Assembly (NCBI RefSeq): GCF_002863005.1
Contig: NZ_PKDG01000009.1
Location: 124,001-188,000 of the forward strand
Direction of reading: 5' to 3'
DNA length: 64,000 nucleotides
DNA from: Pseudoxanthomonas sp.
GTDB taxonomy: Bacteria; Pseudomonadota; Gammaproteobacteria; Xanthomonadales; Xanthomonadaceae
Below, piece by piece: positions 18,165-30,066 of this stretch. Positions within the stretch are counted from its first letter, which is position 1, and each line of letters opens with the position of its first letter. A program made the position numbers and the translations under genes. The notes below the pieces were generated by a model. That model was not told where the DNA came from. It did no database searches and saw nothing but the letters and a program-made list of their open reading frames with translations.

Positions 18165-19001
18165 TTAGACGGATGCGTCGCCGTACACCTGCAAGACAGC
18201 CAGCGCTATCGCATTGTTCAGGATGTGGGCAGCGATGGGCGCCCATAGCGTCCCCGTGCGGCGATACACCCAAGCGAAGATGCCGCCCATGCCGGCGTAC
18301 ACCGCGATCAGGAACAGCGTGCTGCCCGCCGGCTTGCCGTTGAGGCCGGGCAATTCGTGGACCAGGGCAAACACCAGGCTGCTGAGCACCAGACCCAGCA
18401 TAGGCCATCCAGCCTGCCACAGCCGTGCGAACAGCACGCGCCGGAACAGCAGTTCTTCGTAGAGCGGTGCCAGGACGACTGCGAACAACGCAAGGAACAG
18501 CGGATAGCGCGCGAAGCCGTCCTTGATCAGGTCCAGGTTGCTCGGTTCGAGGTCCAGACCCAGCCACAGGCGGCCTGCCGCACTCATCAGCGTACTGAAG
18601 AGGAATGTGGCCACGCCGGCGACAAGCGCCCAGATCCACGTGCGGGCGTTACGCAGGCGGTCCAACGACGCGCGCCGTTCGGCCCGCGTGGCCCGGCGTC
18701 GCCACAGGTAGAGCACCAGGGCCGTTCCACCGGTGCTGACGAGCGTCATGACGATCAGGAACAGGACCGGAGGCGTACCGAGTTGCGCCTGCAGTGCCTG
18801 TGCATCGGGCGTGCCCCCGGCTCGCTGCGCGAGCTGGATGCCTCGCCATGCCGCCCAGCCGAACAGGCCCAGCATCAGCGTCGAGAACGACAGCGCGATG
18901 GCGAGCGCCACATCGATGGCGAACGCGGGCAGCACGCTGCGCAGCGGCAGTGTGGACCGCGTCGCATCCAGCGCGCCGGACGGGGAGGGCACGTCGCTCA
19001 T
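18165..19001 (-). CDS. CPBP-family intramembrane metalloprotease
   Basis: 278-residue membrane protein with about six to eight hydrophobic segments. The CPBP (CAAX protease/bacteriocin-processing, Abi) motifs are present: EELLFRR with E182, E183 and R187, FALVHE with H215, and HILNN with H259 and N263. Family members are glutamic intramembrane proteases used in prenyl-protein maturation or bacteriocin self-immunity. It starts 10 bases after gyrB and is probably read through from it. No substrate is evident nearby. Confidence 0.9.
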   Translation of the reverse strand: MSDVPSPSGALDATRSTLPLRSVLPAFAIDVALAIALSFSTLMLGLFGWAAWRGIQLAQRAGGTPDAQALQAQLGTPPVLFLIVMTLVSTGGTALVLYLWRRRATRAERRASLDRLRNARTWIWALVAGVATFLFSTLMSAAGRLWLGLDLEPSNLDLIKDGFARYPLFLALFAVVLAPLYEELLFRRVLFARLWQAGWPMLGLVLSSLVFALVHELPGLNGKPAGSTLFLIAVYAGMGGIFAWVYRRTGTLWAPIAAHILNNAIALAVLQVYGDASV

Positions 19002-19011
19002 CCGTGCAGCG

Positions 19012-21563
<2,552 letters not shown>

Positions 21564-21588
21564 GCACTGGTGCGTACTTAGACCCGGC

Positions 21589-22695
21589 TCAAGGGGTGAT
21601 GAGGCGCTCCACGCCCCCTTGTTCCACGTGGAACAGAGCAGGTGCCACGTCGCTTTCCACCAACCCGACCGGCGGTTCGGTACCGGTAATGAAGATCTGG
21701 GCACCGCTGGCGAGCAGACGCGCCAGAATTCGACGCTGGTGGTGCCGGTCCAGTTCGGACGCAAGATCGTCCAGCGCGATGACGGGCCACTCACCGCGTC
21801 GACGGGCGAAATCCTGTGCCTGTGCCAGCAGGCAGGACAGGGCGGTCAACTTGGCCTGGCCCCGGGACAGCGTCTCGCGCTGGGGCAGCGCGCTGTAGTC
21901 GATCCGCCAGTCCGCACGGTGCGGACCCACGGTCGTATAGCCGGCCGCACGATCCCGCTCCCGGGCGAGCAGCAGTGCGTCCGCCAGAGACAGCTCATGC
22001 CGGCGCCATCCGGGCAGGAAGTGCAGCGACGCGTTTCCCAGTGACGGCGCCAGTTCGCCCACGACGGACGACAGATCATCCTGGAGCGCATCCAGATATC
22101 CCTGACGGTGTCGGGTCAGGGGCTCGCCCGCCTCGGCCAGCTCGTGGTCCCACGCGTCGAGCTGTCCACCGCCGCTTCCCGCCTTGAGCAGGCTGTTCCG
22201 TTGTTTCAGGGCACGTGCATAGCGCCGCCAGAGGGGAAGAAAGCCCCCCTCGCGCCCCTGTTCCACGTGGAACAGCCCCCAATCCATGAAGCGGCGCCTG
22301 GGCTCCCCGCCCCCTGTGACGAGGGCATGGCTTCCCGGCTCAAAACTCACGACCGCCAAGGCCGCACAGAGATCACCCAACTGGGTAACGGTCTCTCCGT
22401 CCAACCGGCCCATCCATGTCTGCCCGCTATGGCGCAGGCCCGCTCGGCGTTGGCGCCCTTGGCTGGCTTCCCGCCACTCTACGAAGACCTCGACCGCATC
22501 GGATCCAGTACGGACCAGACCGTCCCGGACACGCCCCCTGAAGCTGCGTCCGTATGCCATCAGATGCAGCGCTTCCAGCAAACTGGTCTTGCCGGCACCG
22601 TTGTCGCCCGTGATGAGGTTGATGCCAGCCTCGGGGGCCAACGAGACCCGCTGGAACCGCCGCAGGCCACTGGCCTCCAGTCGCGTTACCTGCAC
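21589..22695 (-). CDS. recF: DNA replication/repair protein RecF
   Basis: 368-residue RecF, which loads RecA at gaps together with RecO and RecR. Walker A GDNGAGKTS is at residues 30-38, followed by the conserved LEALHLMAYGRSFRGRVRDGLVR; Walker B (ALDDLASELD) lies near residue 300. The start GTG 22695 gives MQVTRLEASGLRRF, the expected N-terminus; GTG 22737 would add 14 unlikely residues. The coding sequence contains two parS sites, each read as LFHVEQG, one at the extreme C-terminus (LFHVEQGGVERLITP) and one near residue 142. Confidence 0.96.
   Translation of the reverse strand: MQVTRLEASGLRRFQRVSLAPEAGINLITGDNGAGKTSLLEALHLMAYGRSFRGRVRDGLVRTGSDAVEVFVEWREASQGRQRRAGLRHSGQTWMGRLDGETVTQLGDLCAALAVVSFEPGSHALVTGGGEPRRRFMDWGLFHVEQGREGGFLPLWRRYARALKQRNSLLKAGSGGGQLDAWDHELAEAGEPLTRHRQGYLDALQDDLSSVVGELAPSLGNASLHFLPGWRRHELSLADALLLARERDRAAGYTTVGPHRADWRIDYSALPQRETLSRGQAKLTALSCLLAQAQDFARRRGEWPVIALDDLASELDRHHQRRILARLLASGAQIFITGTEPPVGLVESDVAPALFHVEQGGVERLITP
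21620..21635. promoter_or_regulatory. parS site 1 (ParB binding), inside recF
   Basis: TGTTCCACGTGGAACA, a perfect 16-bp palindrome identical to the parS consensus known from Pseudomonas. It lies in the 3' end of recF and encodes part of its last residues (LFHVEQ). ParB spreads from such sites to segregate the origin. Confidence 0.93.
22259..22274. promoter_or_regulatory. parS site 2 (ParB binding), inside recF
   Basis: A second perfect TGTTCCACGTGGAACA palindrome, 639 bp from site 1, in the middle of recF. It is again read in the same frame as LFHVEQG. Confidence 0.93.
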
Positions 22696-22844
22696 GACGG
22701 GTCCGCACGCGCAGTGGATGCCTCGGAGTGCTCGCACGAATCTGACAACGACGAGGGCGGGGAGAGGCTAGGGGGCATGCCGAATTGTAGCCCGCGAACC
22801 CGCCGCGGCTGGCGACAGGCATCGGCCGACGGACTCCTGAAACG

Positions 22845-22873
22845 AGATCGCCCGACACGGGGTCGGGCGATCT
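22845..22873 (-). terminator. Hairpin terminator downstream of dnaN
   Basis: Perfect 12-bp stem AGATCGCCCGAC/GTCGGGCGATCT (22845-22856 and 22862-22873) with a 5-base loop, followed on the minus strand by CGTTTC. It separates dnaN from recF, although the T tract is short. Confidence 0.65.
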
Positions 22874-22875
22874 GA

Positions 22876-22891
22876 TGTTCCACGTGAAACA
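22876..22891. promoter_or_regulatory. parS site 3 (ParB binding), dnaN-recF spacer
   Basis: TGTTCCACGTGAAACA, identical to the Bacillus subtilis parS core and one base from the perfect palindrome of the other two sites. It is intergenic, between the dnaN stop (22898) and the terminator hairpin. Confidence 0.92.
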
Positions 22892-22897
22892 AGAGTG

Positions 22898-23998
22898 TCA
22901 GAGACGCAGAGGCATGACCACGTGGCGGGACTTTTCACTGCTCGCCTCGCGTACGAGGGCAGAAGAGTTGGCGTCCCGAAGCTGCAGGACCACATGCTCA
23001 TCGCGCAATGCCGACAACGCGTCCAGCAGGTAATTCACATTGAAGCCGATAGCCAGGCCGTCGACCTTGGTATCCGCCTCGATTTCTTCCTGGGCTTCTT
23101 CCTGTTCGGGATTGTGCGCGCTGATCTTCAGCTGACCGGGCGATACCTCGACCCGCACACCGCGGTACTTCTCGTTGGACAGGATCGCGGCGCGCTGCAG
23201 GGCGGCCCGCAGCACTTCGCGGTCAAGCAGCACTTCGCGGTCCGCGCCGATCGGAATCACCGCCGCATAGTCGGGGAAGCGGCCGTCGATCAGCTTCGAG
23301 GTGAAGGTGACATCGTCGCGCTTCACGCGGATATGACTGCGTCCGACCTCGAGCTCCAGCGCGCGGTCACCGCCTTCCAGAAGCCGCTGCAGCTCGGTCA
23401 CGCCCTTGCGCGGCACGATGATCTGGCGCTTGCCGACCGGCGCTCCGTCCAGCTGCGACTCGCACATCGCCAGGCGGTGACCATCGGTGGCGACGCAACG
23501 CAGCGTGCGCTCGCTGAGGTCGAACAGCAGGCCATTGAGGTAATAGCGGACGTCCTGTTGGGCCATCGCGAACGATGTGCGTTCGATGAGCTCCTTCAGT
23601 GTCGCTTCCGGCACTTCGATACGTTCGGTCGCTTCGACCTCATCAACGGACGGGAAATCGTTGGCCGGCAACGTCGCCAGGGTGAACCGGCTGCGGCCTG
23701 CCTGAACGGTGACCTTGTCGCCACTCTGGCTCACGGTCACCTTGCTGCCGTCAGGCAGTGCGCGAACGATGTCGAACAGCTTGCGGGCGGGGATCGTCGT
23801 CTCACCGTCCTGCGCGTCATCGACCGCACTGCGGGAAATCATCTCGACCTCAAGGTCGGTACCCGTCAACGAGAGCTGCCCGTTCTGTACCTGCACCAGG
23901 AAATTTGCCAGGACCGGCAACGTCTGCCGGCGTTCGACCACATTGACCACCTGGGCCAACGGCTTGAGGAAAGCTTCGCGCTGCAGACTGAAACGCAT
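22898..23998 (-). CDS. dnaN: DNA polymerase III subunit beta (sliding clamp)
   Basis: 366-residue beta clamp, which tethers DNA polymerase III and other enzymes to DNA. It begins MRFSLQREAFLKPLAQVVNVVERRQTLPVLANF and ends with the conserved SSEKSRHVVMPLRL. Other hallmarks are FDIVRALPDGSKV, LYYLNG-type FAMAQQDVRYYLNGLLF and RVEVSPGQLKISAHNPEQEEA. ATG 23998 follows GAAGGGG; a longer frame open to 24229 crosses the origin and is ignored. Length equals E. coli DnaN. Confidence 0.99.
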   Translation of the reverse strand: MRFSLQREAFLKPLAQVVNVVERRQTLPVLANFLVQVQNGQLSLTGTDLEVEMISRSAVDDAQDGETTIPARKLFDIVRALPDGSKVTVSQSGDKVTVQAGRSRFTLATLPANDFPSVDEVEATERIEVPEATLKELIERTSFAMAQQDVRYYLNGLLFDLSERTLRCVATDGHRLAMCESQLDGAPVGKRQIIVPRKGVTELQRLLEGGDRALELEVGRSHIRVKRDDVTFTSKLIDGRFPDYAAVIPIGADREVLLDREVLRAALQRAAILSNEKYRGVRVEVSPGQLKISAHNPEQEEAQEEIEADTKVDGLAIGFNVNYLLDALSALRDEHVVLQLRDANSSALVREASSEKSRHVVMPLRL

Positions 23999-24429
23999 GA
24001 GTGTGGGAGCCCCTTCGCTTTGGATTTTCAAGACTAAAAGCTTAAAAGCTGGTGGTGGTGGTAGGGCCCGAAACCCGGGAAAACCTACGTAACCCCATGA
24101 ATCTATTGTTTTTTTATCACCTGCAACCCAGTGGACAGGCGCACTGCAGGCGATGGTGAAACCTGTGGACAACTTTACGCCCGGAAACCACGCACATCTT
24201 ATCCACAGAAGGTGAGCGTACTTGCGCACGATGTTATGCGTTGCTCGTCCCTATCGCCTTGCCTACAGTGACCGCAACGGCGAGGAAGACGACGTGCGGC
24301 ACCATGGGAGCCGGCACGTCGGATACACCCCCGCCTGTCCTGCCTGCCTACGAAGAGCGGAACCGGCTCGTCGCGGTCATATCCTCCTGCCGATATCTCC
24401 ACACGTTGCAACGACGAGGGCTGGTCCGC
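23999..24429. other. oriC region (dnaA-dnaN intergenic)
   Basis: 431 bases without a gene, between dnaA and dnaN. It holds a perfect DnaA box TTATCCACA at 24199-24207 (+), a near box TTGTCCACA on the minus strand at 24164-24172, and two AT-rich patches: AAAAGCTTAAAAGCT at 24036-24050 and a seven-T run near 24109-24117. These are the ingredients of a bacterial origin. The dnaN promoter must also be here. The rest (24222-24429) shows no recognisable element. Confidence 0.8.
24199..24207 (+). promoter_or_regulatory. DnaA box, perfect consensus
   Basis: TTATCCACA, the exact high-affinity DnaA box, in the dnaA-dnaN spacer. A second, weaker box (TTGTCCACA, minus strand) lies 27 bp away at 24164-24172 in the opposite orientation. 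Confidence 0.85.
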
Positions 24430-25755
24430 CTACTCGCTGAGCTTGCGGATCAGCTTGTCCCAGTCCTCCCGCAACTTGCCATCCGTTTCCATGAGGGTGC
24501 GGATCTGGCGGCAGGCGTGCAGCACGGTCGTATGGTCACGGCCGGCGAACGCATCGCCGATTTCAGGCAGGCTGTGTTCGGTCAATTCCTTCGCCAAGGC
24601 CATCGCCACCTGTCGTGGACGCGCGAGTGAACGCGTGCGCCGCTTGGACAGCAGGTCCTTGATTTGCAGACCGTAGTAGTCTGCCACGGTCTTCTGGATA
24701 TTGGGGATGCTGATCGCCTGCTGCTGCGCGCGCAGCAGGTCGCGCAGCGTTTCCTGGGCGAACTCGGTAGTGATCGCGCGGCCGGTGAAGTTGGCACGGG
24801 CGGCCAGCGTGTTGAGGGCGCCTTCCAGGTCGCGCACGTTGCTGCGCATCTTCTTGGCCAGCAGGAACGCGACGTCGTCCGGGATCTGCGCACCGCGCTC
24901 GTGCGCCTTGGCCAGCACGATGGCCGCACGCGTCTCGAAGTCCGGCGGGTCGATCGCCACGCTCAGCCCCCACGCCAGACGCGATTTCAGCCGCGGTTCC
25001 AGGCCTTCCACCTCGCGCGGGTAGCGGTCGCAGGTCAGGATGATCTGCTGGCGGCCGTCGAACAGCGCGTTGAAGGTGTGGAAGAACTCTTCCTGCGTGC
25101 GGTCCTTGCCGGCGAAGAACTGGATGTCGTCGATCAGCAGTGCGTCGACCTGCTGGAAGCGACGCTTGAACTGGTCCATCGACTTTTCGATCAGCGCCTT
25201 GGTCATGGCGCTGAAGAATTGTTCGCTGCGCAGGTAAAGCACGCGCGCATTCGGATTCTGCCGGCGCATCTCGTTGCCGGCAGCGAACATCAGGTGGGTC
25301 TTGCCCAGGCCGGTGCCGCCATACAGCAGCAGCGGGTTGTGGGCGCGGTCGCCCGGCTTCTGCGCGGCCTGCCACGCGGCGGCGCGGCCCAGCTGGTTGC
25401 TGCGGCCCTCGACGAAGTTGTCGAAGGTGTAATGCATGTCCATGTTGCCGGCGAACGGTTCGGCCGGTGCGGCCGTGCTCGCGGCGCCTGCCGTCGGCGC
25501 GCTGGCCGTCTCCGGCGCCTTGCTGCGCGAGCCGATTTCCAGCGAGACGTCGTCGTGGCCGGCGAAATAGTCCAGCAGCTCGCGGATGCGACCCAGGTAG
25601 CGTTCGCGGACCTGTTCGACGATGAACGCATTCGGCGCGTACAGCACCATCGCGTTGCTGCGCTGCTCGGCCTGCAGGGGCTTCAGCCAGGTGTGTACAT
25701 CCTCGGCCGGCAATTCGGCTTCCAGGCGTTCGAGGCAACGGGGCCAGGCATCCAT
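24430..25755 (-). CDS. dnaA: chromosomal replication initiator protein DnaA
   Basis: 441-residue DnaA. Domain I begins [30 protein letters not shown], a low-complexity linker ([18 protein letters not shown]) forms domain II, and the AAA+ domain has Walker [12 protein letters not shown] near residue 146 and Walker [10 protein letters not shown] near 207. Domain IV carries the DNA-binding signature [14 protein letters not shown] near 407. ATG 25755 gives the Xanthomonadaceae N-terminus; an in-frame extension to 25800 is probably untranslated leader. DnaA boxes lie just upstream of its predicted promoter, suggesting autoregulation. Confidence 0.99.
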   Translation of the reverse strand: MDAWPRCLERLEAELPAEDVHTWLKPLQAEQRSNAMVLYAPNAFIVEQVRERYLGRIRELLDYFAGHDDVSLEIGSRSKAPETASAPTAGAASTAAPAEPFAGNMDMHYTFDNFVEGRSNQLGRAAAWQAAQKPGDRAHNPLLLYGGTGLGKTHLMFAAGNEMRRQNPNARVLYLRSEQFFSAMTKALIEKSMDQFKRRFQQVDALLIDDIQFFAGKDRTQEEFFHTFNALFDGRQQIILTCDRYPREVEGLEPRLKSRLAWGLSVAIDPPDFETRAAIVLAKAHERGAQIPDDVAFLLAKKMRSNVRDLEGALNTLAARANFTGRAITTEFAQETLRDLLRAQQQAISIPNIQKTVADYYGLQIKDLLSKRRTRSLARPRQVAMALAKELTEHSLPEIGDAFAGRDHTTVLHACRQIRTLMETDGKLREDWDKLIRKLSE

Positions 25756-25839
25756 CAGGTGGAACAACTCGCGAGTGGGGGCGAACACGCCATCCCGCAT
25801 TGCCAGAGGCAGCGCGGGACGGAATCCATGGGGTCGGCC

Positions 25840-25868
25840 AGACTACCACCCCCGTCGGAACCCGCCAA
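25840..25868 (-). promoter_or_regulatory. Predicted dnaA promoter
   Basis: On the minus strand, -35 TTGGCG (25868-25863) and -10 TAGTCT (25845-25840) are separated by 17 bases, with TGG before the -10. The expected start is about 75-80 bases upstream of the dnaA ATG. Confidence 0.5.
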
Positions 25869-25874
25869 CGATCC

Positions 25875-25894
25875 TGTGTATAAGATGTGGATGA
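25875..25894 (-). promoter_or_regulatory. Two DnaA boxes upstream of the dnaA promoter
   Basis: On the minus strand TTATACACA (25875-25883) matches the TTWTNCACA consensus, and TCATCCACA (25886-25894) differs by one base. They sit in tandem 7 bases upstream of the predicted dnaA -35, a position suited to autoregulation or to a second origin subregion. Confidence 0.65.
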
Positions 25895-25957
25895 ACGCGG
25901 GGAACCGCCTGCGGCGACGGTCCGCGCAGGACGCACGCATCGAAAGCACACGGGGAG

Positions 25958-25987
25958 TTGACCGTAACCCGGCGGTTCCTATAGAAT
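25958..25987 (+). promoter_or_regulatory. rpmH promoter
   Basis: -35 TTGACC at 25958-25963 and -10 TAGAAT at 25982-25987 (spacer 18; the overlapping TATAGA gives 16), about 38 bases upstream of the rpmH ATG. This is a strong sigma-70 promoter for rpmH-rnpA. Confidence 0.8.
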
Positions 25988-26024
25988 TTCCGGTTCTTTC
26001 CACCCGAACACGCACGAGGGCCCC

Positions 26025-26165
26025 ATGGCCACCAAGCGCACTTACCAACCCAGCAACCTCAAGCGCAAGCGCGACCATGGTTTCCGTGCCCGTATGGCCA
26101 CGGCCGATGGCCGCAAGATCCTGGCCCGTCGCCGTGCCAAGGGCCGCAAGCGCCTGACCGCCTGA
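26025..26165 (+). CDS. rpmH: 50S ribosomal protein L34
   Basis: 46-residue L34 reading [20 protein letters not shown] at the N-terminus and ending KGRKRLTA. It is the small, highly basic protein of the large ribosomal subunit and is almost identical to its homologues. GAGGG precedes the ATG. It begins the rightward rpmH-rnpA-yidC-mnmE block next to the origin. Confidence 0.99.
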   Translation: MATKRTYQPSNLKRKRDHGFRARMATADGRKILARRRAKGRKRLTA

Positions 26166-26170
26166 TGGCT

Positions 26171-26242
26171 TGGCCGTCGAACGACGGCCAGCATCCATGC
26201 GTTCCCTGTATCGAAAGGAGCCCGCCCGTCCACGAGCGGGCT
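26171..26242 (+). terminator. Two tandem hairpins between rpmH and rnpA
   Basis: The first is TGGCCGTC-GAAC-GACGGCCA (26171-26190), 5 bases after the rpmH stop. The second is AGCCCGC/GCGGGCT (26219-26225 and 26236-26242), followed by TCTTGCT. They are likely to attenuate or process the transcript so that far more L34 than RNase P protein is made. The rnpA start lies 11 bases after the second hairpin. Confidence 0.6.
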
Positions 26243-26252
26243 TCTTGCTGAG

Positions 26253-26693
26253 ATGAGCACGGCTTTTCCGCGCAGCGCACGGGTACGCGCAAGCGCCGAC
26301 TATGCGCGCGTGTTCGACCAGGCCCGCCGCACGTCCGATCCGCTGATGAGCCTGCACTGGCTGCCGGGCGACGTGCCCGCGCGTCTGGGCCTGGCGGTAT
26401 CCCGCAAGGTCGATACCCGTGCCGTCGGCCGCAACCGCATCAAGCGCCAGCTGCGCGAACACTTCCGTCGCCTGCGCGCCTCGCTGCCGGATGGCGACTA
26501 CGTCGTGGTCGCCCGTCCGCCCGCGGCGAAAGCCGATTCCTCGCTGCTGCGCGCGACCTTCGAGCGCGTGCTGGCGCGCGCCGGCGCATTGCCGGCACCG
26601 GCACCGGGCGGCACAATGCCGCCGGGCTTGAATTCGCCTGCGCCGCCTCCCACTCCTTCTTCTCCGACCAAACCGGTTTCCGACGCCGGTTGA
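26253..26693 (+). CDS. rnpA: ribonuclease P protein component
   Basis: 146-residue RnpA, the protein cofactor of RNase P that matures tRNA 5' ends. The RNR signature [16 protein letters not shown] is intact, preceded by [15 protein letters not shown]. The C-terminus has an unusual proline-rich tail of about 35 residues ([19 protein letters not shown]) beyond the core. The usual Shine-Dalgarno is weak and the start sits just after a hairpin. The gene ends only 13 bases before yidC, leaving no room for yidD. Confidence 0.96.
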   Translation: MSTAFPRSARVRASADYARVFDQARRTSDPLMSLHWLPGDVPARLGLAVSRKVDTRAVGRNRIKRQLREHFRRLRASLPDGDYVVVARPPAAKADSSLLRATFERVLARAGALPAPAPGGTMPPGLNSPAPPPTPSSPTKPVSDAG

Positions 26694-26706
26694 GACTGCC
26701 TGCCTG

Positions 26707-28407
26707 ATGAACCAGACCCGTGTATTCCTGATCTTCGCCTGGCTGATGGTGGCGACCCTGTTGTGGCTGGAATGGAACAAGGCAGCGCCCGCGACCCCGA
26801 CGGTCGCCACGCAGGCCACCGCGCCGGCGGGCAGTACCGTCCCCGCGCCGGTAGCGGCGAGCGCGCCGGCGTCGGGCAGCGTCCCCAGTGCGCCCGCCGC
26901 GGCGCCTGCGCCAACGGGCGCTCCGAAAGGAGCGGCGGGACCGCGCGTCACCGTCAGGACCGACGTACTGAGCCTGGTGCTGGACGGCGGCAGCGTGCTG
27001 CAGGCCGACCTGCTGCACTACCCGCAGAGCAAGACGCCGGGCAGTGGCCCGGTGCGTCTCTTCAGCGAAGACCCGCAGCATTTCTACGCGGCGGAAAGCG
27101 GCTGGGTCAGCAGCGGCTCCAAGGCGCCTGACCACCACGCGTTCGTCCCCGAACAGGGCGCGCGCGACGTGGCGCTGGCGCAGGGCGCGGACAGTGTCAG
27201 CGTGCCCTTCATCTGGCAGGGATCGGACGGCGTGACCATCCGCCGTACCTACACCTTCAAGCGCGCCAGCTACGAGATCGAAGTCCGCGATCAGGTAGTC
27301 AATGCCGGCACCGGTACATGGCAGGGCATGGTCTATCGGCAGCTGCTGCGCACGCCGCCGCAGGTCAAGAGCGGCATGACCAATCCCGAGTCCTTCAGCT
27401 TCAACGGCGCCACGTGGTGGGACGGCAGCTACCAGCGCCGCAAGTTCAACGAGGACTACCTGGAAGACGGCCGCGTCAATGCGCAGGTGAAGGGTGGGTG
27501 GATCGCCATTCCTCAACACCACTTCTTCAGTGCGTGGATTCCGCAGGCCGACGACACCACCACCATCTCGCTCGACAACCCAGACAACGGCACGCGCGCG
27601 CTGATCCGCGAGATGGGTCCGGGCGTCAACGTCGGTCCCGGCCAGCAGGCCACCACCACCGCACGCCTCTGGGTGGGTCCGAAGCTGGTCGACAAGATCC
27701 ATGCGATCAACGCGCCCGGCATCGACCGGGTGGTGGACTACAGCCAGTTCGCGATCCTGGCGATGCTGGGGCAGGGCCTGTTCTGGGTGCTGAACTTCCT
27801 CCACGGCTTCATCGGCAACTGGGGCTGGTCGATCATCGGCCTGGTGATCCTGGTGAAGCTGGCGCTGTATCCGCTGTCCGCTGCGCAGTACAAGAGCTTC
27901 GCCAAGATGCGCAAGTTCCAGCCGCGCATCCAGCAGCTGAAGGAGCGCTACGGCGACGACAAGCAGAAGTTCCAGGTCGCCATGATGGAGCTGTACAAGA
28001 AGGAGAAGATCAACCCGATGGGCGGCTGCCTGCCGATCCTCGTGCAGATGCCGGTGTTCCTGGCGCTGTACTGGGTGCTGGTGGAAACCGTCGAACTGCG
28101 CCAGGCGCCGTGGTTCGCGTGGATCCAGGACCTCACCGCGCGCGACCCGTACTTCATCCTGCCGGTACTCAACATGCTGGTGATGTGGTTGACGCAGAAG
28201 CTGACGCCGGCGCCGGGCATGGATCCGATGCAGCAGAAGATGATGCAGTTCATGCCGCTGGTGTTCGGCGTGATGATGGCGTTCTTCCCGTCGGGCCTGG
28301 TGCTGTACTGGGTGACCAACGGCGCGCTGGGCCTGCTGCAGCAGTGGTGGATGACAAAGCGCCATGGCGAATCGGCGACGCCGCCGAAGGCCGCGACCGC
28401 GAAGTAA
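26707..28407 (+). CDS. yidC: membrane protein insertase YidC
   Basis: 566-residue YidC, which inserts and folds inner-membrane proteins with or without SecYEG. An N-terminal signal anchor ([18 protein letters not shown]) is followed by an Ala/Pro-rich linker, the large periplasmic beta-sandwich domain, and five C-terminal membrane segments beginning near residue 350. The conserved cytoplasmic stretch [19 protein letters not shown] and the [20 protein letters not shown] region identify the family. A strong terminator follows. Confidence 0.98.
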   Translation: MNQTRVFLIFAWLMVATLLWLEWNKAAPATPTVATQATAPAGSTVPAPVAASAPASGSVPSAPAAAPAPTGAPKGAAGPRVTVRTDVLSLVLDGGSVLQADLLHYPQSKTPGSGPVRLFSEDPQHFYAAESGWVSSGSKAPDHHAFVPEQGARDVALAQGADSVSVPFIWQGSDGVTIRRTYTFKRASYEIEVRDQVVNAGTGTWQGMVYRQLLRTPPQVKSGMTNPESFSFNGATWWDGSYQRRKFNEDYLEDGRVNAQVKGGWIAIPQHHFFSAWIPQADDTTTISLDNPDNGTRALIREMGPGVNVGPGQQATTTARLWVGPKLVDKIHAINAPGIDRVVDYSQFAILAMLGQGLFWVLNFLHGFIGNWGWSIIGLVILVKLALYPLSAAQYKSFAKMRKFQPRIQQLKERYGDDKQKFQVAMMELYKKEKINPMGGCLPILVQMPVFLALYWVLVETVELRQAPWFAWIQDLTARDPYFILPVLNMLVMWLTQKLTPAPGMDPMQQKMMQFMPLVFGVMMAFFPSGLVLYWVTNGALGLLQQWWMTKRHGESATPPKAATAK

Positions 28408-28426
28408 GCCGCACCGCTCGCCGTGC

Positions 28427-28460
28427 CACGAAGCCCGCCCTCCGGCGGGCTTCGTGTTTC
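28427..28460 (+). terminator. Rho-independent terminator after yidC
   Basis: Perfect 13-bp stem CACGAAGCCCGCC/GGCGGGCTTCGTG (28427-28439 and 28444-28456) with loop CTCC, followed by TTTC. It separates yidC from mnmE, which therefore needs its own promoter. Confidence 0.85.
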
Positions 28461-28494
28461 CGCTACCCTTGAAGCGCTTCCACGAACCCGCACC

Positions 28495-29835
28495 ATGACG
28501 CCAGCGCAGGACACCATCGTCGCGATCGCCACGCCGCCGGGAGCGGGCGGCGTCGGCATCGTCCGGCTGTCGGGGCCGGCGGCGCAGGCGATCGCGGCGA
28601 CGATCTGCGCACGCGCGCTGTCGCCGCGCCGCGCCTGCCACGTCCACTTCCGTGATGCCGATGGCGGCACGCTGGACGACGGCATCGCGCTGTCATTCCC
28701 CGGTCCGGCGAGCTTCACCGGCGAGGATGTCGTGGAACTGCAGGCGCACGGCAGCCCGGTCGTACTGCAGCAGCTCGTTGCCCGGGCCTGCACGCTCGGC
28801 GCGCGGCCGGCGCGGCCCGGCGAGTTTTCCGAACGCGCGTTCCTCAACCACAAGTTCGACCTCGCCCAGGCGGAAGCGATCGCCGACCTCATCGCCGCCG
28901 CCGACGCGCGCGCGGCCCGCGCCGCCCGGCGCTCGCTTGACGGCGTGTTCTCCGAACGCGTGGGTGACATCGGCCAGTCGCTGCTGGCGCTGCGCGTGCA
29001 TGTCGAAGCGGCGATCGACTTCGCCGACGAATCCATCGAGACGCTGGGCGGCGAGCAGGTACGCGAGCGCCTGCTGGATGCGCGACGGCGGCTGGAGGCC
29101 TTGCTCGTCGACGCCGAACGCGGGCGCAAGCTGCGCGATGGCGTGCATGCGGTGATCGTCGGTCCACCGAACGCGGGCAAGAGTTCGCTCTTGAATGCGC
29201 TGGCCGGCAGCGACCGCGCCATCGTCACCGATGTTGCCGGCACCACCCGCGATACCCTGCGCGAAACCGTCCGCCTGGATGGGCTGGAACTGCACCTGGT
29301 GGACACCGCCGGCCTGCGCGAGGGTGGCGATGCGATCGAGCGCGAAGGCATGCGCCGGGCTCGGCTGGAACTCGGCCGCGCCGACGTGGCGCTGGCGGTT
29401 GTCGATGCGCGCGATCCCGACGCCGGTCGGGCGGCGATCGCCGACAGCCTCCAGGACGTGGGCACGGTGCTGTGGATCCACAATAAGGCCGACCTGCTCG
29501 CCGACGTGCCCGCGGAAGACGGCGATCATGTGTACGTGTCCGCCGCGCGGGGCACGAATCTCGACCGTCTGCACGACCGCCTCCGCGCGCTTGCCGCCGG
29601 GCCGGCCAGCGAGGGGGGCGACGGCGAATTTTCCGCGCGCGCTCGCCACGTCGATGCCCTGCGGCGCGCCGCGGCCCACGCGGCGCTGGCGGCGGAGCAT
29701 CTGGCACACGAGCACCTTGAACTGGCCGCCGAGGAACTGCGACTGGCCCACGATGCGCTGGGCGAGATCACCGGTCGCCTCAGCGCGGATGACATGCTGG
29801 GCCATGTCTTCTCGACGTTCTGCATCGGGAAATGA
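28495..29835 (+). CDS. mnmE: tRNA modification GTPase MnmE
   Basis: 446-residue MnmE (TrmE). With MnmG it makes the 5-carboxymethylaminomethyl modification on wobble uridine of certain tRNAs. The N-terminal formyl-THF-binding domain starts [26 protein letters not shown]; the inserted G domain has GPPNAGKSS near residue 222, the DVAGTTRDT switch and DTAGLRE; the C-terminal CIGK carries the catalytic cysteine. ATG 28495 fits the family; the frame is open upstream through the terminator, which is not plausible coding. Confidence 0.98.
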   Translation: MTPAQDTIVAIATPPGAGGVGIVRLSGPAAQAIAATICARALSPRRACHVHFRDADGGTLDDGIALSFPGPASFTGEDVVELQAHGSPVVLQQLVARACTLGARPARPGEFSERAFLNHKFDLAQAEAIADLIAAADARAARAARRSLDGVFSERVGDIGQSLLALRVHVEAAIDFADESIETLGGEQVRERLLDARRRLEALLVDAERGRKLRDGVHAVIVGPPNAGKSSLLNALAGSDRAIVTDVAGTTRDTLRETVRLDGLELHLVDTAGLREGGDAIEREGMRRARLELGRADVALAVVDARDPDAGRAAIADSLQDVGTVLWIHNKADLLADVPAEDGDHVYVSAARGTNLDRLHDRLRALAAGPASEGGDGEFSARARHVDALRRAAAHAALAAEHLAHEHLELAAEELRLAHDALGEITGRLSADDMLGHVFSTFCIGK

Positions 29836-30066
29836 CGCTCAAGCCGCCTAGTCCACCAAAAGTGTGACGAACATCAAGTGTCGTGCCCGAGGTGCCGACG
29901 TACTCTGGCGTCCGGGTAGGGGTACCCGGAAGGCATCGCGCTGTTCCCGGCCGGAAGGTCGGGTGGATGGCGGGCCCGTGCTGATTCGCGACACCCGGTC
30001 CCGCGCCTCCCGAGGGCGCACCGGACGTGCCGACACCATAAGAACGTACTTGGGGGAATTGAAACG

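Noticed and set aside
24233-24440. Short frames in the dnaA-dnaN spacer
   Set aside because: No family, no ribosome-binding site; the segment belongs to the origin.
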